From NCBI RefSeq assembly GCF_000614205.1, contig NZ_BAKN01000010.1:16721-80720 (forward strand): a DNA stretch of 64,000 nt, written 5' to 3'. Shown here piece by piece: positions 63,824-64,000 of this stretch. Positions within the stretch are counted from its first letter, which is position 1. Each line of letters begins with the position of its first letter. The DNA is from Hoylesella saccharolytica JCM 17484. GTDB taxonomy: Bacteria > Bacteroidota > Bacteroidia > Bacteroidales > Bacteroidaceae. The notes under the pieces are model-generated. The model was not told the origin of the DNA, made no database searches, and saw only the letters and a list, made by a program, of their open reading frames with translations. The position numbers were made by a program, and so were the translations under genes.

Positions 63824-64000
63824 GGTAATTTAATTTTAAGTAAATATGATGTTAGGTTTTCATTAATCGGTTATTATGTCCCAAACCAGAATTTCGTGTT
63901 TATCGCAGGCAAACAGGGCGTTTTATCGTGGTAAAGGAACTTCGCAAAAGTTAACTGCCTCGTCCCAACTTGGGATTTATACTCTCCCGAGGGTTGACCT

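Overview
The window reads as a chromosomal segment of a low-to-mid GC Bacteroidetes bacterium, most probably order Bacteroidales and Prevotella-like. The evidence is Bacteroidetes-type promoters (TTTG, about 20 nt, TAnnTTTG) in front of many genes, a SusC/SusD pair, type IX secretion genes (sprA/sov and a plug-domain protein), an ATP synthase operon in the order D-C-x-B-E-F-H-A-G, and several families found in this phylum (DUF4837, DUF5606, a NusB with a long N-terminal extension, the MaeB malic enzyme-phosphotransacetylase fusion). No tRNA, rRNA, phage, IS element or CRISPR array was seen.

Layout. 1-3424 (+): end of a cell-surface glycan/lipid A cluster (a lipid A-type acyltransferase cut by the window edge, a fucosyltransferase-like enzyme, two GT2 glycosyltransferases). 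4010-8132 (+): rlmN, a DUF4837 lipoprotein, pdxA and a flippase-like membrane protein. 8317-15654 (-): complete F-type ATP synthase operon. 15788-18177 (-): pfkA and nhaD. 18470-19753: an ECF sigma factor and rpe, convergent. 20370-22968 (+): pgk and a T9SS plug-domain protein. 23152-26520 (-): maeB and an unknown exported protein; 26691-27323 (+): a TetR-type regulator. 27648-29692 (-): groES-groEL. 30472-34842 (-): susC-susD. 34929-36055: an FMN-bind protein and a small membrane-protein cassette. 36319-49147 (-): sprA, ruvA, a stomatin/NfeD pair, an M48 protease, an Mrp ATPase and an exported protein. 50013-54503 (-): Na/Ca exchanger, then the nusB-yajC-ybbR-coaE-DUF5606 operon. 55335-58295 (+): rplY, pth, an S4-domain protein, purN and a PAP2 phosphatase. 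58372-63823 (-): a very large tandem GH43 glycosidase and a protein with a Gly/Lys-rich tract.

Two things stand out. First, a noncoding element of about 420-433 bp occurs three times (3481, 29933, 54688), always in the same orientation. It is bounded by an 18-bp direct repeat, YTGGTCAATTTTATGGAT, and carries an internal array of short near-palindromes (AAAAGCATAGCTTTT type) spaced 22 bp apart, followed by a conserved TGATTATCAA-like palindrome about 117 bp before the right box. I know no named family that matches it. Second, six genes (groEL, susC, sprA, a CaCA exchanger, purN and the GH43 gene, the last one twice) each carry single-base indels that split otherwise intact reading frames. All seven indels lie between 29 and 61 kb, and six are one-base losses in short runs. 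Because groEL is indispensable, consensus-sequence errors are the simplest explanation; each such gene is annotated here as one gene with a frameshift.

A further structural oddity is a pair of roughly 90-bp direct repeats (35308 and 36253) that bracket a promoter-gene-terminator cassette. One copy preserves a diverged second version of the sprA stop-codon end.
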